From Cohnella ginsengisoli (lineage in GTDB: Bacteria > Bacillota > Bacilli > Paenibacillales > Paenibacillaceae), in assembly GCF_029525555.1 (NCBI RefSeq), contig NZ_JAPDHZ010000002.1:99868-163867 (forward strand): a stretch of DNA of 64,000 bases. Reading direction: 5' to 3'. The position numbers and the translations under genes were made by a program. The notes under the pieces are model-generated. The model was not told where the DNA came from. It saw only the letters and a program-made list of their open reading frames with translations, and did no database searches. Below, piece by piece: positions 38,821-49,900 of this stretch; within the stretch, counting starts at the first letter, position 1; each line of letters begins with the position of its first letter.

Positions 38821-38859
38821 GCCGTCCCGCTTCCCTTCCGAATTCGTTTTTCGAGCAAA

Positions 38860-38895
38860 CAGGGAGCCGGCGCCTTTCGGCCCCCGGCTCCCTGT
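38860..38895 (-). terminator. Hairpin between binding-protein and GH2 genes
   Basis: ACAGGGAGCCGG pairs perfectly with CCGGCTCCCTGT around a 12-base loop, followed by TTTGCTCG on the minus strand. The short T-tract suggests a leaky terminator or an mRNA-stabilising end that lowers expression of the enzymes relative to the abundant binding protein. Confidence 0.7.
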
Positions 38896-38924
38896 CAAGG
38901 CGGCTATGCCGCGCGCGGCGGCCT

Positions 38925-40721
38925 TTATTGCAGGCCGTGCTCCGCTCTCAGTCTTTGGACTTCGTCGTTGTAGAACTTCGTGAAGTCGTCCGCGCCCGCT
39001 TTCTTGAAGGCGTCGAGCGCTTCGGCTTTCGCTTTGTTGTAGGCCGCTTCGTCCTTCGCCAGAATGATCTTGGCCGCCTGGCGCGTGGCCAGCTCCTTGA
39101 GCGAAGCCTCTTTCTTTTTCCAGTCGTCCGTCAGCGTTACGCCCGGCACCGTGTTTTCCTTCAGCACTTGATCCTCGCTCATGTTGTCCATCCAGGTCGT
39201 AGCGGACACGAGCTTACCTTCTTTGATCAGCTTGCCGAATACTTCGCCCGAGTAGGAAGCGCCATAGTGCTGGGCGAAGTCCTTTTCAAGCGGCGTCGCG
39301 GCCTTGACGAGCGCCTCTTCGGTATTGAACAGGTTGAGCGGCTGGCCGTCCTGCGGATTGGCGACGTCGCCGCCGAGGCCGATGATGTTCAGGTCGAGCG
39401 ACATGCCGGACGACTCGAGCGGAATGCCCCCCGTCGCCTTGAGCGCCAGCGAATCCTCGGTCAGCGTCGGCTTGCCGTCCGTCAGGTTCCAGTTCTGGCC
39501 TTCGACGCCGCTGTACATCGTTCTCGCGCCTTCGTAGGAATAAATGTAGTTCAGGAACTCCATCGCTTTCTCCGGATTTTTGGAGCTCTTGGAGATGCTG
39601 TACGATTTGTCCTGCCAGCCGAGCGGGCGAATCTCGCCCGTCCAGGCGTACTTGCCCGCAGGGATGACGATAAAGCCTTTGCCGTCGTTCGTATGCTGCG
39701 CGTTGAAGTCGCCCATCGCCCACGTAGCCGGTCCGACGACGATTTGGCCGGAAGTCGCCTTGGCCATATAATCGTTGTTTTTCATCGTCAGGCTGTCCGG
39801 ATCGAGCAGGCCGCGCTGGTTGGCGTCGAAGTAGAACTTCATCGCCGTCCAGAAGTTGGACGTCTCGTCGGTCAGCGTGCTGATGAACTTGGTGCTGCCG
39901 GTCTCGTGCATCGTCAGGTCGCTCGTCACGCCGGCGATGTTGGTGAAAATGATCGGCGGAATCGTATACGGCCAGAGGCCCCAATCCTGCCACATCGAGA
40001 CGCCGTATACTTTTTTGCCGTCGTCGGTCTTCGGATGCTTCTGCACGATCTGATCGACGACGTTCAGCAGGTCGTCCATCGTCTTGACCTCGGGCGCGCC
40101 GGCTTCCTTGTACCAATCCCAGCGAATCGTCGGGCCGATCGTGATCGGACGGACGAACTTGCCCGACTTCGCCTGAACTTGCGGCGGCAGGAAGTAGAGC
40201 TTGCCCGTGCCGTTGCTCCAGTTTTTCTTGCTGAAGTCGACGACGGTCGGGATGTTCGCGGTAATGTCCTTGCCGTGATCGGCGAGCAGGTCGTCCATCG
40301 GGACGATCAAGTTGCCTTCGATCAGCTGCTTCTGGTATTTGTTGACGTCAGAGCGGACGATGTCGGGCAGGTCACCGCTGGCCAGCATGACGTTGAATTT
40401 GTTTTCGTCGGCTTCGACGTATTCGATCTTGACCCCGATCTTGTCGGCGATCGCTTTGGCGACCGGGCTTTCGTTGTACTTGTTCCATTTGGTGCCCGGC
40501 TCCATGACCAGCACGCGGAGCGTGACCAGATCCTTGGCTGCTTCACTCGATGCGCTGGGACTTGCCGCGGCCGAGCTTGCGCCTGCGCTTGCCGACGCGG
40601 TCGCGGAAGGCGAAGCGCTGTTGCCGTTATTGCCGTTGTTGCCGCCGGAACAGGCGGACAGCAGAAGCGAAGTCGTCGCCAGCATCATGGCCCCCAGCTT
40701 AAGGGTAGCTTTCTTTCTCAT
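38925..40721 (-). CDS. Sugar ABC transporter substrate-binding lipoprotein (LipO/LplA-like)
   Basis: This 598-residue lipoprotein has the signal MRKKATLKLGAMMLATTSLL with lipobox LLSACSG (Cys 24) and then a Ser/Ala/Gly linker. The body matches family 1 solute-binding proteins of the large LipO type (VTLRVLVMEPGTKWNKYNES, GGIPLESSGMSLDLNIIGLG). It captures an oligosaccharide at the cell surface for the two permeases encoded upstream in the same operon. The start follows AGGAGGG. No ATPase gene is present, as is normal for this class, which shares an MsmX-type ATPase encoded elsewhere. Confidence 0.92.
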   Translation of the reverse strand: MRKKATLKLGAMMLATTSLLLSACSGGNNGNNGNSASPSATASASAGASSAAASPSASSEAAKDLVTLRVLVMEPGTKWNKYNESPVAKAIADKIGVKIEYVEADENKFNVMLASGDLPDIVRSDVNKYQKQLIEGNLIVPMDDLLADHGKDITANIPTVVDFSKKNWSNGTGKLYFLPPQVQAKSGKFVRPITIGPTIRWDWYKEAGAPEVKTMDDLLNVVDQIVQKHPKTDDGKKVYGVSMWQDWGLWPYTIPPIIFTNIAGVTSDLTMHETGSTKFISTLTDETSNFWTAMKFYFDANQRGLLDPDSLTMKNNDYMAKATSGQIVVGPATWAMGDFNAQHTNDGKGFIVIPAGKYAWTGEIRPLGWQDKSYSISKSSKNPEKAMEFLNYIYSYEGARTMYSGVEGQNWNLTDGKPTLTEDSLALKATGGIPLESSGMSLDLNIIGLGGDVANPQDGQPLNLFNTEEALVKAATPLEKDFAQHYGASYSGEVFGKLIKEGKLVSATTWMDNMSEDQVLKENTVPGVTLTDDWKKKEASLKELATRQAAKIILAKDEAAYNKAKAEALDAFKKAGADDFTKFYNDEVQRLRAEHGLQ

Positions 40722-40819
40722 TGTAACCCTCCTATGAATGGTCGAGATTTATAATTATCGGCGATAAAGCCGGATAATCCAAGCTTGTCTTTTTAGGGTT
40801 GGAAGGCATTGCGCCCCGG

Positions 40820-41761
40820 TCAGCCTTTGACCGCGCCCATCATGATGCCTTTGACGAAATAGCGCTGCAGCATCGGGTACACGAGCACGATCGGCAGCGT
40901 CACGAGCATCGTGATCGCCATCCGGATCGACTGCGGCGTCAGCGTCCGGACCAGGTCGCCGCGGTTCAGCTGCTCCGTCGTCGCATTGGACAGGTTGCTC
41001 GATTGATTCAGGAAGTTGTAGAGCACGAGCTGAAGCGTTTGCAGCTTCGGGTTTTCGACGAGAAAGTAGTTGTCGAACCATGTATTCCACTGCCCGACGG
41101 CGGCGAACACGGCGATCGTCGCGATGATCGGCATCGACAGCGGAAAAATGATGCTCGTGTAGATCTTGAAGTAGCCCGCGCCGTCGATCTTGGCCGATTC
41201 CTCGAGCGAGGCCGGCAGCTGTTCGATAAACGTCTTGATCAGGATGACGTTAAACCCCGCCAGCGCGGTCGGCAGCACGTACAGCAGGAAGCTGTTTTGC
41301 AGGCCGTACGTTTTCATCGTCAGGTACCAGGGAATGAAGCCCGCGTTGAAGTACATCGTGACGAGGACGAACCGGTAGATCGTTTTGCGAAAAGGAAGCT
41401 CTTCCTTCGTGATCAGATAGGCGAAGAACGAGCAGCAGAAAACGGTAATGAGCGTGCCGACGACGGTCCGCGACAGCGAGACGATGGCGGCGTCCATAAT
41501 GCCCGGCAGCTTCACCGTGGTCTGGTAAGCCTCCAGGGAAAAGCCCGCCGGCCAGAAGGTGACGCCCTTCTGCGCTTCGATCGAATCGCTGATCGAATAG
41601 ATGAAGATGTAGTAAAAGGGATAAATGGTGCCGAGCACGAGCAGCGTCAGAATCAAATAGTTGAAAAAGTTGAACGTCAGATCCTTGTAGTCGATCGGCC
41701 GCCTTCGCCGCTCCGGCTTCGAAGCGACGGCCGCCGGCTTGGATGCGGTGTGCGTATTCAT
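40820..41761 (-). CDS. Sugar ABC transporter permease (YtcP/LplC-like)
   Basis: This 313-residue permease has six predicted membrane segments, an N-terminal cytoplasmic arm of about 30 residues and the EAA loop LEESAKIDGAGYFKIYTSII in the second half. The end YPMLQRYFVKGIMMGAVKG is typical of the YtcP/LplC group. It pairs with the LplB-like permease 18 bases upstream and the lipoprotein encoded 98 bases downstream to import an oligosaccharide. Confidence 0.94.
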   Translation of the reverse strand: MNTHTASKPAAVASKPERRRRPIDYKDLTFNFFNYLILTLLVLGTIYPFYYIFIYSISDSIEAQKGVTFWPAGFSLEAYQTTVKLPGIMDAAIVSLSRTVVGTLITVFCCSFFAYLITKEELPFRKTIYRFVLVTMYFNAGFIPWYLTMKTYGLQNSFLLYVLPTALAGFNVILIKTFIEQLPASLEESAKIDGAGYFKIYTSIIFPLSMPIIATIAVFAAVGQWNTWFDNYFLVENPKLQTLQLVLYNFLNQSSNLSNATTEQLNRGDLVRTLTPQSIRMAITMLVTLPIVLVYPMLQRYFVKGIMMGAVKG

Positions 41762-41779
41762 GAGGAAGCTCCTTTCCGG

Positions 41780-42726
41780 TCAGACGATCCCTTGGCCGCG
41801 GAATTTTTTTGGACAGCAGGTTGACGGTGAACAGCAGCACGATGCTGATGATCGACTTGAACATCCCTACGGCCGTCGAGTACGAGTAGTCGCCCGTGAC
41901 CAGCCCGAGCCGGTAGACGTACAGGTCGAGCACCTCGATGCGGTCCGCGACCATCACGTTGCTGAATACGAGGTATTGCTCGAAGCCGGCGGATAGCAGG
42001 TTGCTGATGGAGAGCAGCAGCAGCACGATAAACGTCGGCATGATGCTCGGCAGCGTGATGTGCCAGATCGTGCGCCGTCTGCCCGCGCCGTCGACCTTGG
42101 CGGCGTCGTACTGTTCGCTGTCGATGCTGACGATGGCGGCCAGATAGATGATCGCGCTCCAACCGACGGATTTCCACAGGAGCAGCAGCGTCTGCACCGT
42201 CCACACGCGTTCGTAGTTGCCGAGCACGTCGACGGGCGCGCCGCCGAGTCCGAGTTTCATCAGGAACGTGTTGACCGCCCCCCTCCGTGCTGAACATGCT
42301 GAACGCCAGCGCGTATACGATGATCCAGCTGATGTAGTGCGGCAGCGTGGAGACGGTCTGCACGAGCCGCTTGAACCAGCCGCTGCGCACTTCGGATACC
42401 ATGATGGCGAACAGCATCGGGATCGGCGCGGTCAGGATCGAGAGAAAGCTCAGCGCCAGCGTGTTCATCAGCACTGGCCCCATCCGGGGATCGCTGAACA
42501 TCTCTCGGAACCGGTCGAGTCCGGAAAATGGCGTTTTGGATAGCGGGATGCCGGGGTGATAGTCGAAAAAGGCGTAAATCCAGCCGAACAGCGGCACATA
42601 GCTGAAAGCGAAGGCGATCAGGACGAACGGCAGCGCCGCAAGCAGCAGCTTGTATCCGTCCTTTCGCCGGTGGCTCGATTTGAAGCGCCGCTTTTTGCCG
42701 GTCTGACTCGCGGTCGTGATTTCCAT
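41780..42726 (-). CDS. Sugar ABC transporter permease (LplB-like), two one-base frameshifts
   Basis: The start MEITTASQTGKKRRFKSSHR follows GGAGAACCGCT. The first part contains LLLAALPFVLIAFAFSYVPL and LVQTVSTLPHYISWIIVYAL. Removing one base from the C6 run at 42278-42283 joins it to the EAA part (EQYDAAKVDGAGRRRTIWHI). Removing one from the T7 run at 41804-41810 gives the normal family end NLLSKKFRGQGIV with a stop at 41780. The repaired length is 314 residues, as expected for LplB. Both breaks are in homopolymers and are probably errors. It is the first gene of the transporter-hydrolase operon. Confidence 0.88.
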
Positions 42727-42771
42727 AGCGGTTCTCCTTTGCTCCAGTAATCTCTCTCTTGTGATGTCCTC

Positions 42772-42800
42772 ATTATAGGAGGCTTCGGAACCGGGTCGAA
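42772..42800 (-). promoter_or_regulatory. Promoter of the transporter-hydrolase operon
   Basis: Minus-strand TTCGAC (42800-42795), a 17-base spacer and a perfect TATAAT (42777-42772), about 46 bases upstream of the first ATG. Confidence 0.75.
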
Positions 42801-42852
42801 TGAAGGATCTCTCGATCTCGTTGAAATATATAGAGGCGCGCAGTCGGGCGGA

Positions 42853-42882
42853 TTGAACGATTTTGCGGCGGGTTGAACAAAA
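42853..42882 (-). promoter_or_regulatory. Candidate YesN-type operator, site 1
   Basis: Plus-strand TTGAACGATTTT at 42853 and TTGAACAAAA at 42873 are direct repeats 20 bp apart, about 53-82 bp upstream of the -35 box. The same element recurs at 47951-48029 and 51661-51687. Confidence 0.6.
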
Positions 42883-43211
42883 GCATGGAGGCGGATTAGT
42901 AGATTCGGAGCCTGAAACCGCAAACATGCGGTTACAGCCCTGGGCAAGGTAGTTTTGGTGTCTGGAGCCGCAGTTTTTGCTGTACGGCGCGGGGATGGCG
43001 CTTAGCGAGCGTGCAGGATGCGAGAAATTCACCGCTACAGCGGGCCAATTCGGCGGATCGCGGGCTGTTAGCGAGGTTTGCGCGGTTCGAGCGACCTCTT
43101 ACTCTGGTAGGTGAATGCACAAAGCCACCTTGGCCACCGGGTACGCCGGCGTGCCAAAGCGGCTCGTTTGCTTGAGCTGTTAAAGTCTCGTTATTATGAT
43201 CTTTCCTTAAC
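42883..43211. other. Intergenic stretch without a gene
   Basis: About 330 bases between the operator and the end of the large glycosidase gene. I see no coding frame with a ribosome binding site and no clear terminator; only an imperfect GGCACGCCGGCGTACC palindrome near 43140. Confidence 0.5.
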
Positions 43212-46200
43212 TTACTTCGACACTTGCACGATCAGCGTGTCGCCAGTCGTCGTGCCGGCCGCGTTGGACAGCTCGGCACGGTATTCATAGCTGCCTGGCG
43301 TCCTGCCCGAGATCGCCGTCGTCGCCGCTTCCGCCGACGGGGTGCCGACGGTCAATTGCTGGGTATCGATCAACGTGCCGTTTTCGTACAGACGATACGT
43401 CCCTCCGTTCGTTCCCCACCACATGTTCATCGACACGTCGTAGCTGCCGTCGCCGTCCCAGTTATTCGCGGAGAGCACCGGCTTGCCCGGCTTCGCGTCC
43501 TTGACGACGACGGCAAGGGTTTCGCTTGACGTCGTCCCCTTGGCATTGATCAGCTCGGCCCGGTAACGGTAAGTGCCGTCCGCGCGTCCCGAGAGCTGCG
43601 TATAAGCCGTCTGCGCCGCCGGCGACGCGCTCGCGAGCCGCTGCGTATCGATCAGCGTGTCGTTCTCGTACAGCTTGTAGACGGTTCCGTTCTCGCCGTA
43701 CCACAGGTTCATCGAGATCTTGTAATCCCCGTCGAGCAGCCCGGTGTCGTAGCCGTTGTCGCTGGACAGCACCGGCACGCCCGGCTTCGCCGCCGCCGGC
43801 GGTTCGGCCGCCAGACCCTCGCGCGCCGTCGTCAGCACGGAGAGCGCTGCGTCGATTTGCTTCTGCGTCGAAGATTCGTCAGCGAGCGCCGCGGCTGCCG
43901 AGTTCAGCGCCGTCTGCAGCGCGGACCAGCTGCTTGCCGTATAGGCGGCTTCGTTCAAGCCTTCGGCCGCAATCGCCTCATACTTGGCCTGCAGCTGCGT
44001 CCGGTCCGCGGGCGGCACGGCTTGCAGCACGACGATCCCGTCCAAAAACGCCGTATTGTCGCCCGAGGCGTTCGTCGTGACGAAGCGAATCGCGTGATTG
44101 CCGGCGGCTCCTGCGAAAATCGGCGTCTCGAACGCCGCGAAGCCTGTCTTGTTCGCCGGCGAGAAGGAGGCCAGCAGTGTCGTATCGTAATACACGTCGA
44201 AGGCGACTTGCCCGCCGAAGTCCCGTCGCGCGGCCTGGAAGGCGAGCTTATAGGTGCCTCCCGCGAAGCGGATCGTCTGCGACAGCTCGCCTTGCGAGCC
44301 GTTTTTGGACGTGAGCAGCGCGGTCTGCGTTCCGTCCGGCGCGGTCGGCGCGCCGAATACGGAACCGTTTTTCTGCACGCCCGCGAGTCCGTTAAAGGTC
44401 CAATCGTACGTCATCGGTCCGACGCGGTAGCTCGTGACGGCAGGCGACTCGAAGCCGCCGTTCGCGAGCGCAGGCACGAACGACTCAAGTCCCTCGCGCG
44501 CCGCGATCAGCGCCGACAAAGCCGCATCCGTGTCGGCTTGCGTCGCATACGCGTCTGCCAACACGACATCAGCCGCCCCCAGCGCATTTTGCAGCGCCGT
44601 CCAGCTGGCATCCGTGTAGTTGGCCGCCTGCAGGTTTTCCGACGCAATCTCGCTCTTCTTGCTGGCGAGCGCTGTCTGGTCGGCGACCTCCTCGACCAGG
44701 ATCAACCTGACGTCGTCGATGAACGCCGTATTGTCCCCGGTCGTCGTCGTCGCGGCGAACTTGATCGTATGGCTGCCGGTCGTCGCGACCTCGAAGCCGC
44801 CGGTCTTAAACGCCTTGAAGTCCTGCGACGTCGGCGAATAGGAGCCGATAACCGCATTGTCATAATAGACGTCAAAGCTCTGCTGGCCGCCGTAGCCGCG
44901 GCGCGCAGCTTGGAAGGACAATTTATAGCGGCCCGCGGGGAAGCCGAGCGTCTGCTTGATCTCGCCCGCAAGTCCCCCCGTTCGTCTGAATCAGCGCGGT
45001 CTGAACGCCTTCCGGCGCGTCCTTCGCCCCGAACGCCGAGCCGTTCTTCTGGATGCCGGACCGGTTGTTGAACGACCAGCCGTCCGCGAAGGCGCCCGCC
45101 TTCACGCCGCTCGCCGCCGTGACCGCCGGCGATTCGAAGCCCGCGTTGAGCAGCGCCGCCGGCTCCGGCGGCTTCGGCGGGCCGATCTCGACTGCGTCGA
45201 TAAAGGCGGTATTGTCGCCCGTATGCGAGGTGGCCTGGAACTTGATCTTATGCTTGCCGCCTGTCGTTTCAAAGCTGTCGGTGCGGAACGTCGTGTAAGA
45301 GCCCGAGGGCGCGAAGCTGCCGATCAATTCATCGTCGAAGTAAACGCCGAACGTCTGCTGCCCGCCGAAGCTCGTTCGGTTGGCGGCTTTAAAGGAAACC
45401 TGGTATTCGCCGGGCTTGAAGTTGATCTCCTGGTAGAAGTTTCCGTCGATGCCGCCGTCGGTTTTCAGGTACATGCTCTGCAATCCTTGCGGCGCGGGCG
45501 GCGGCGCGAACGCGCTCGTATTGCTGTGCACGCCCGTATGGTCGCTGAACACCCAGCCGTTCGTGAACGGTCCGTTCCGGTAGCTCGCTACCGCCGGCTT
45601 TTCGAAGCCGGCATTGTAAAACGTGACCAGCGGCAGTTCGTCCGGCACATCCGCGCTGTAATAGCAGCGCTTGACCGCGCCAGGGTTCGGATCGCCGAAA
45701 ACCGCGACCGTGCAATCCGTGCCGTTCGTCGCCACTTTGTAGTTGAAGAGACCGTCCGCCCCGTACGCGACGATGCCCTCGCCTTCGTAGTAGCACTCGC
45801 CGCCTTCGTAAGCGCAGAACTGATAGCCGTCCGGGGCAACGCTCACGTCGAGAATGCGGTAGAACGCCGAAGTCGTGCCCGACGGTTCAAGTCCGGCCTT
45901 AAAGGCCCTGGCTTTGAAAAGCTGCGTCGTGGACGTTTTCAAAATGACCGGCCGTTCGTACAGCGGCGAAGCCGCGGTCGGCGCGCTGCCGTCGATCGTA
46001 TAGCGGATCTCGGCGCCCGGCGTTCCCGTCGTGACCGTCACCGCCTCCGAAGAATCGTATACGCCGTAAGGCAAACTTAGCACGGGCGCGTCTACGCGCG
46101 TCGCCATGGACCGTGGCGTCACCGTGATGCTAGCGATATTGTAGCCGTCCGGATCCGCCTGGCTGACCGCCTTGATCGCCACCTGGCGCTCCGTGTCCAC

Positions 46201-47802
46201 GTCGGGTGCCGTATACAAGCCGTTCGCGTCGATCGTGCCGTTGCCGGCTCCGATGACGCTCCAGTTTACGCCGCCCGCGTTGTCGATGACGTCCGCGGAC
46301 AGCTGCAGCGTATCGCCGCCCGTCACCTTGGCTTCGACCGGCGTCAGCTCGACCTGCGTCTGCGACGCTTCGGTCGTATAGATCGCGAAGTTGTAGTCGG
46401 CGCCGACGTTCTCGTCGCGGAACGCATCCGTGGCGGCAAAGCTGCCCGAAGCAGGAGGCAGCAGCGCGTTGCCGTCTCTGGCCACCGCATCGCTATACGC
46501 GTGCTTTACGAACGTCTTGCCGATCGCGGCGCCGCCGAAGTCGAACGTGATGTCCTTCGGCGCGCCCGCTTTGCTCTCGACGAGGATCGCATAGTCGCCG
46601 CCGTCCGTCTTGAAGGCGGCCGCGCGCACGTCCGGCGAGCTCGACAGCGCCTCGACGACGTCGCTGTGCGCGGGGACGTACCGATTGAGAAGTCCGGCCG
46701 AATAGAACGTCCGCTTCGCCGTCAGCCCCTGCACGACCGAATCCCACATCGTGTAGTTGCCGTTGACGTCGCCGAGCGGGTCGGTGCTCCAGACGCCGTT
46801 CAGCTGCCAGACGAGCGCCGATTGTAGCCCTTCGTTTGCGCCGCGAATGACGTAGTTGGCAAAGCCCGAGTTCCAGCCGCTGGCGTCGTCCGCCGACCAG
46901 CCAAACTCCGTCATCTGAACCTTCTTCGGTCCGACCGCCGCCTTGCGGGCCGCGATCTCGGCGCCCAGGCTCTCGTACGACGCGCCGTACATGTGAAAGC
47001 TGTAGCCGTCGATATGCGCGTCCGCCAGCGTATGCAACGCGGTCGTCCAGTCCGTGGCGCTCGTCTCTTCCGGCGCCCAGATGCCGATCCGGTCGCGCAA
47101 GCCGTCCGCCGCGAGGCGCTGGCTGACCTTCGTGACGATGTTGGCGTAGTACTGCTGCTGATTCGCTTTGTCGCCGCCGGTCTCGAAATCCCAGCTGCCG
47201 TTCGGTTCGTTGTAAAACGTCAGATACTTGATATTGTCGTAGCCGCGTTCGTCGATGAGCGCCTGGAGGGTATTCGATGCCGATTCGGCGAAGTCGTCGA
47301 CGTCCGCCGGCGCGCTCGTCCACGGATCGACGCCCGGCAAGCCGAACCAGTCATGAATTTCCTCGCCGTTTTTCCACCCGAAGTTGAGCTCGATCTCGGT
47401 GCCCGCCGCCTTGAGCGCGTCCAGGTACGGATAGACGGCCTCCATCTCCTCGCTGTCGAAGTCGTAGACGCCCTTCTCCTTTTCCACCCAATCGACCTGG
47501 AACCAAAGCCTCGCGACCTTCGGCTTGATCGTGCCGATCCGCTTCTTGTCGATCTCCCATTCGGGCCCGTCGTAGCCGTAGCTTGCCGACTTCGGCATTA
47601 GCGCGAGCGGCATGACGTTCACGCCGACGCCGAGAAAATCGTCGTTGATGACGTTGCCGGTATCGATGCTCACCGTGACGCTCTCGGCCGCCGCGGTTTC
47701 CTCCGCAACGGCGCTTCCCGTGCCCGCGCCGGCCGGCAGCAGGGCGGATAGCAGCAGCGTTGCGGCTCCAAGCGCGCCAAACCTGGATTTCCTGATCATC
47801 AT
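43212..47802 (-). CDS. Secreted multidomain GH39-like (clan GH-A) glycosidase, 1529 residues (one-base frameshift)
   Basis: A signal peptide (about 1-33) precedes a TIM barrel with acid/base [11 protein letters not shown] (Glu near 200) and nucleophile [11 protein letters not shown] (Glu near 298). Then come a Big2-like Ig domain (about 420-520), a chitobiase-C-terminal-like domain ([20 protein letters not shown]), and three repeats of about 170 residues of galactose-binding-like type beginning [14 protein letters not shown]. Two FIVAR-type helices ([20 protein letters not shown]) and two closing Ig-like repeats ([20 protein letters not shown]) follow. The frame breaks after TNGG; removing one C from 44974-44979 restores [20 protein letters not shown]. 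The start at 47802 follows AAAGGAG. It likely cleaves a plant polysaccharide backbone outside the cell; the substrate is unknown. Confidence 0.85.
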
Positions 47803-47837
47803 CCTCAGAATCGCTCCTTTAAAGGGTGTGTATGAAC

Positions 47838-47851
47838 GGTAACCGCTTACA
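47838..47851 (-). promoter_or_regulatory. Candidate CcpA cre site
   Basis: Minus-strand TGTAAGCGGTTACC matches the cre consensus TGWAANCGNTNWCA at all defined positions except the last. It lies 36 bases upstream of the glycosidase ATG, where a repressor would block transcription when preferred sugars are present. Confidence 0.55.
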
Positions 47852-47950
47852 ACTCGTGCCGCCCGATCACCTCCGCTACTCGACGTTGGCCTGGTTGCGC
47901 TTGCCGGCTCCCCGACTTTTTCAACATAATCGCTTCGCATGCCGGTTCAT

Positions 47951-48029
47951 ATGAACGATCTCGCGATCCGCTTGAAAAAACGGCATAAACGCAGCCGGCG
48001 CAGGTTGAACGATTTTTAAATTCGTTCAA
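47951..48029 (-). promoter_or_regulatory. Candidate YesN-type operator, site 2
   Basis: Plus-strand ATGAACGAT at 47951 and TTGAAAAAA at 47972 are 21 bp apart. A third copy, TTGAACGATTTTT at 48005, forms a perfect 8-bp palindrome with TCGTTCAA at 48022-48029. They lie 150-230 bp upstream of the glycosidase gene. Confidence 0.55.
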
Positions 48030-48084
48030 GTCCCTGCATTAAAAGCAAATGACCCCGCCCGGATGGGCGAGATCATTCATTGGC

Positions 48085-49900
48085 TTAATCCTTCTTTTGG
48101 GACTGAAGGGAAGGCAAGCGGACGACGACCTCCGCCCCTTTGTCGCGCGGGACGAACCGCAAGCCGTATCGATCGCCGAAGTAGAGACGGATCCGCTTGT
48201 TCACGTTGCGAAGCCCGATGCCGCTGCCGCCGCCCGCCGATTCGTAAGCTTCGCCCGTTTCGAATCTCCGATTGAGCTCCTCCAGCAGGTCCTGCGGGAT
48301 GCCGGTGCCCGAATCGCTGACGACGATCCGCAGCTCGCCCCCGTCCGACTCGGCGTGAATGGAAATAAAAATTTCTTGCTCTTCCTCCCGTTGGCCGGAC
48401 GCGATCGAATTTTCCACGAGCGGCTGCAGGATGAAACGGGGTACGAGGCACGAGGCCGTCGTCTCGTCGACGTCGATGTCGAACTGGACGCTGTCGTTGA
48501 ACCGCATGTTGATGATGCCGATATAGTGCGTCAAGTAGGCCAGCTCGTCGCGCAGCTCGCACATCGGATCCTTGTTCGAGAATACCGGGCGGAGCAGGTT
48601 GCCCAGCGCCACGATGCTGCGTTCAATATCGTCCGTCTTCTTCATGTTCGCCATCCAGCGGACCATATTCAGCGTGTTGTACAGAAAATGCGGGTTGATC
48701 TGGTATTGCAGCGATTCGATCTCCGTCTCCCGCTTCTGCTCCTGCATGCTGTTGTTTTTGTCGATCAGCTCCACGATGCTGAGCGACATCTCGTTGAACC
48801 GCCGGATGACCGTCCCGAGCTCGTTGTCAGGCACGCGGTCGAAGGTGACGCCCAGCTCCCCCCGGCTCATGTCCTTCATTTTGCCCGACAGCACCTGCAG
48901 CGGGTTCATGATCTTGCGAAGCCAAACGTAAGAGAGCGCGAACATGATGAGGAGGCTGACGATAAAAAAAGAGCGCGACGGCCCGCTGCATTTTGTAAAT
49001 CTGGTCGGCGTACAGCCCGAGCGGGACTTCCTTCAAAATGTACCAATCCGCATCCTGCAGCTTGTAATAGACCGTCTGGACGCTGCCTCCCTTTTCGTCG
49101 CGGCTGCCGTAAGCGGGAGCGCCCTCCTTTTGCGGCACGAACGGGCTGGCCGATCCGATCTTCTCCTTGTTGTTGCTGGAGACGATGACGCCGTCTTTGT
49201 CCGCGATGAACATGTCCCCGTCCTCGGGCCTGAGATCCGACGCGTACATGGAGGCGAGATAGCGCTCGTCGATGTTGAAAATCAGCGTGCCGCTCGTCCG
49301 CGGCTCGTAAATGCTGCGTACGCCGCGCAGCATGCTGACCAGCGTGGCGTCGTTCGGACCCGTCTTGTAAGGGTTGTAATACGATTCCTTCACGTTGCCC
49401 TGCACGATGAGCTTCGGGAATTCGCGTTGGGAGCGCAAGTAGGCGTCGGACTTGAAAAAAAGCCGCACCCACTCCTCCTCCGTCTGCACGAGCGTCTGCC
49501 CCGCATTGCCGCCGACGACGCCCTGCTGTTCCGCGGTTAGGTAGATCGAGTGGATGTAGTTGTAGTTAAAAATAAACGTCTCGATGCGGTTTTGCAGCAG
49601 GTTCTGATAGTTCACGAAGTCGACGTTGCGCTTGTCGGAGATATTCTGGAGCAAGTACTGAATCTGCTCGTCAACCCAGAACAGGTTGGACAGCCGATCC
49701 ACTTCGCTGACGACGCCGTGGACGTTGTGATCGACCTGTTGGAACTGCTGAAGCAGCAGGCGTTCGTTTTGCGCCCGAATCTGGTTCAGCATAAAGGAAT
49801 ACACATAGTACGTGCCGGCGGACAGCACGAGCACGCTGATGAGCATGTACGACAGCACGAGCTGCGAGCGAAGGCTCCGGAAGGCGTGCGGCAGCTTCAT
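48085..49900 (-). CDS. YesM-like sensor histidine kinase (one-base frameshift)
   Basis: The 604-residue protein has a membrane segment at about 14-36, an extracellular Cache-type sensor (about 40-290) and a second membrane segment at about 300-325, then a HAMP segment (SGKMKDMSRGELGVTFDRVP). The kinase core carries QYQINPHFLYNTLN, the phospho-acceptor His of the YesM/His_kinase class, and the ATPase motifs LQPLVENSIASGQ and SDSGTGIPQDL. The frame breaks inside the second membrane segment. Removing one base from the A7 run at 48964-48970 restores ALFFIVSLLIMFALSYVWL. The ATG overlaps the regulator stop codon (ATGA). It presumably senses a sugar or binding-protein signal for this locus. Confidence 0.9.
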
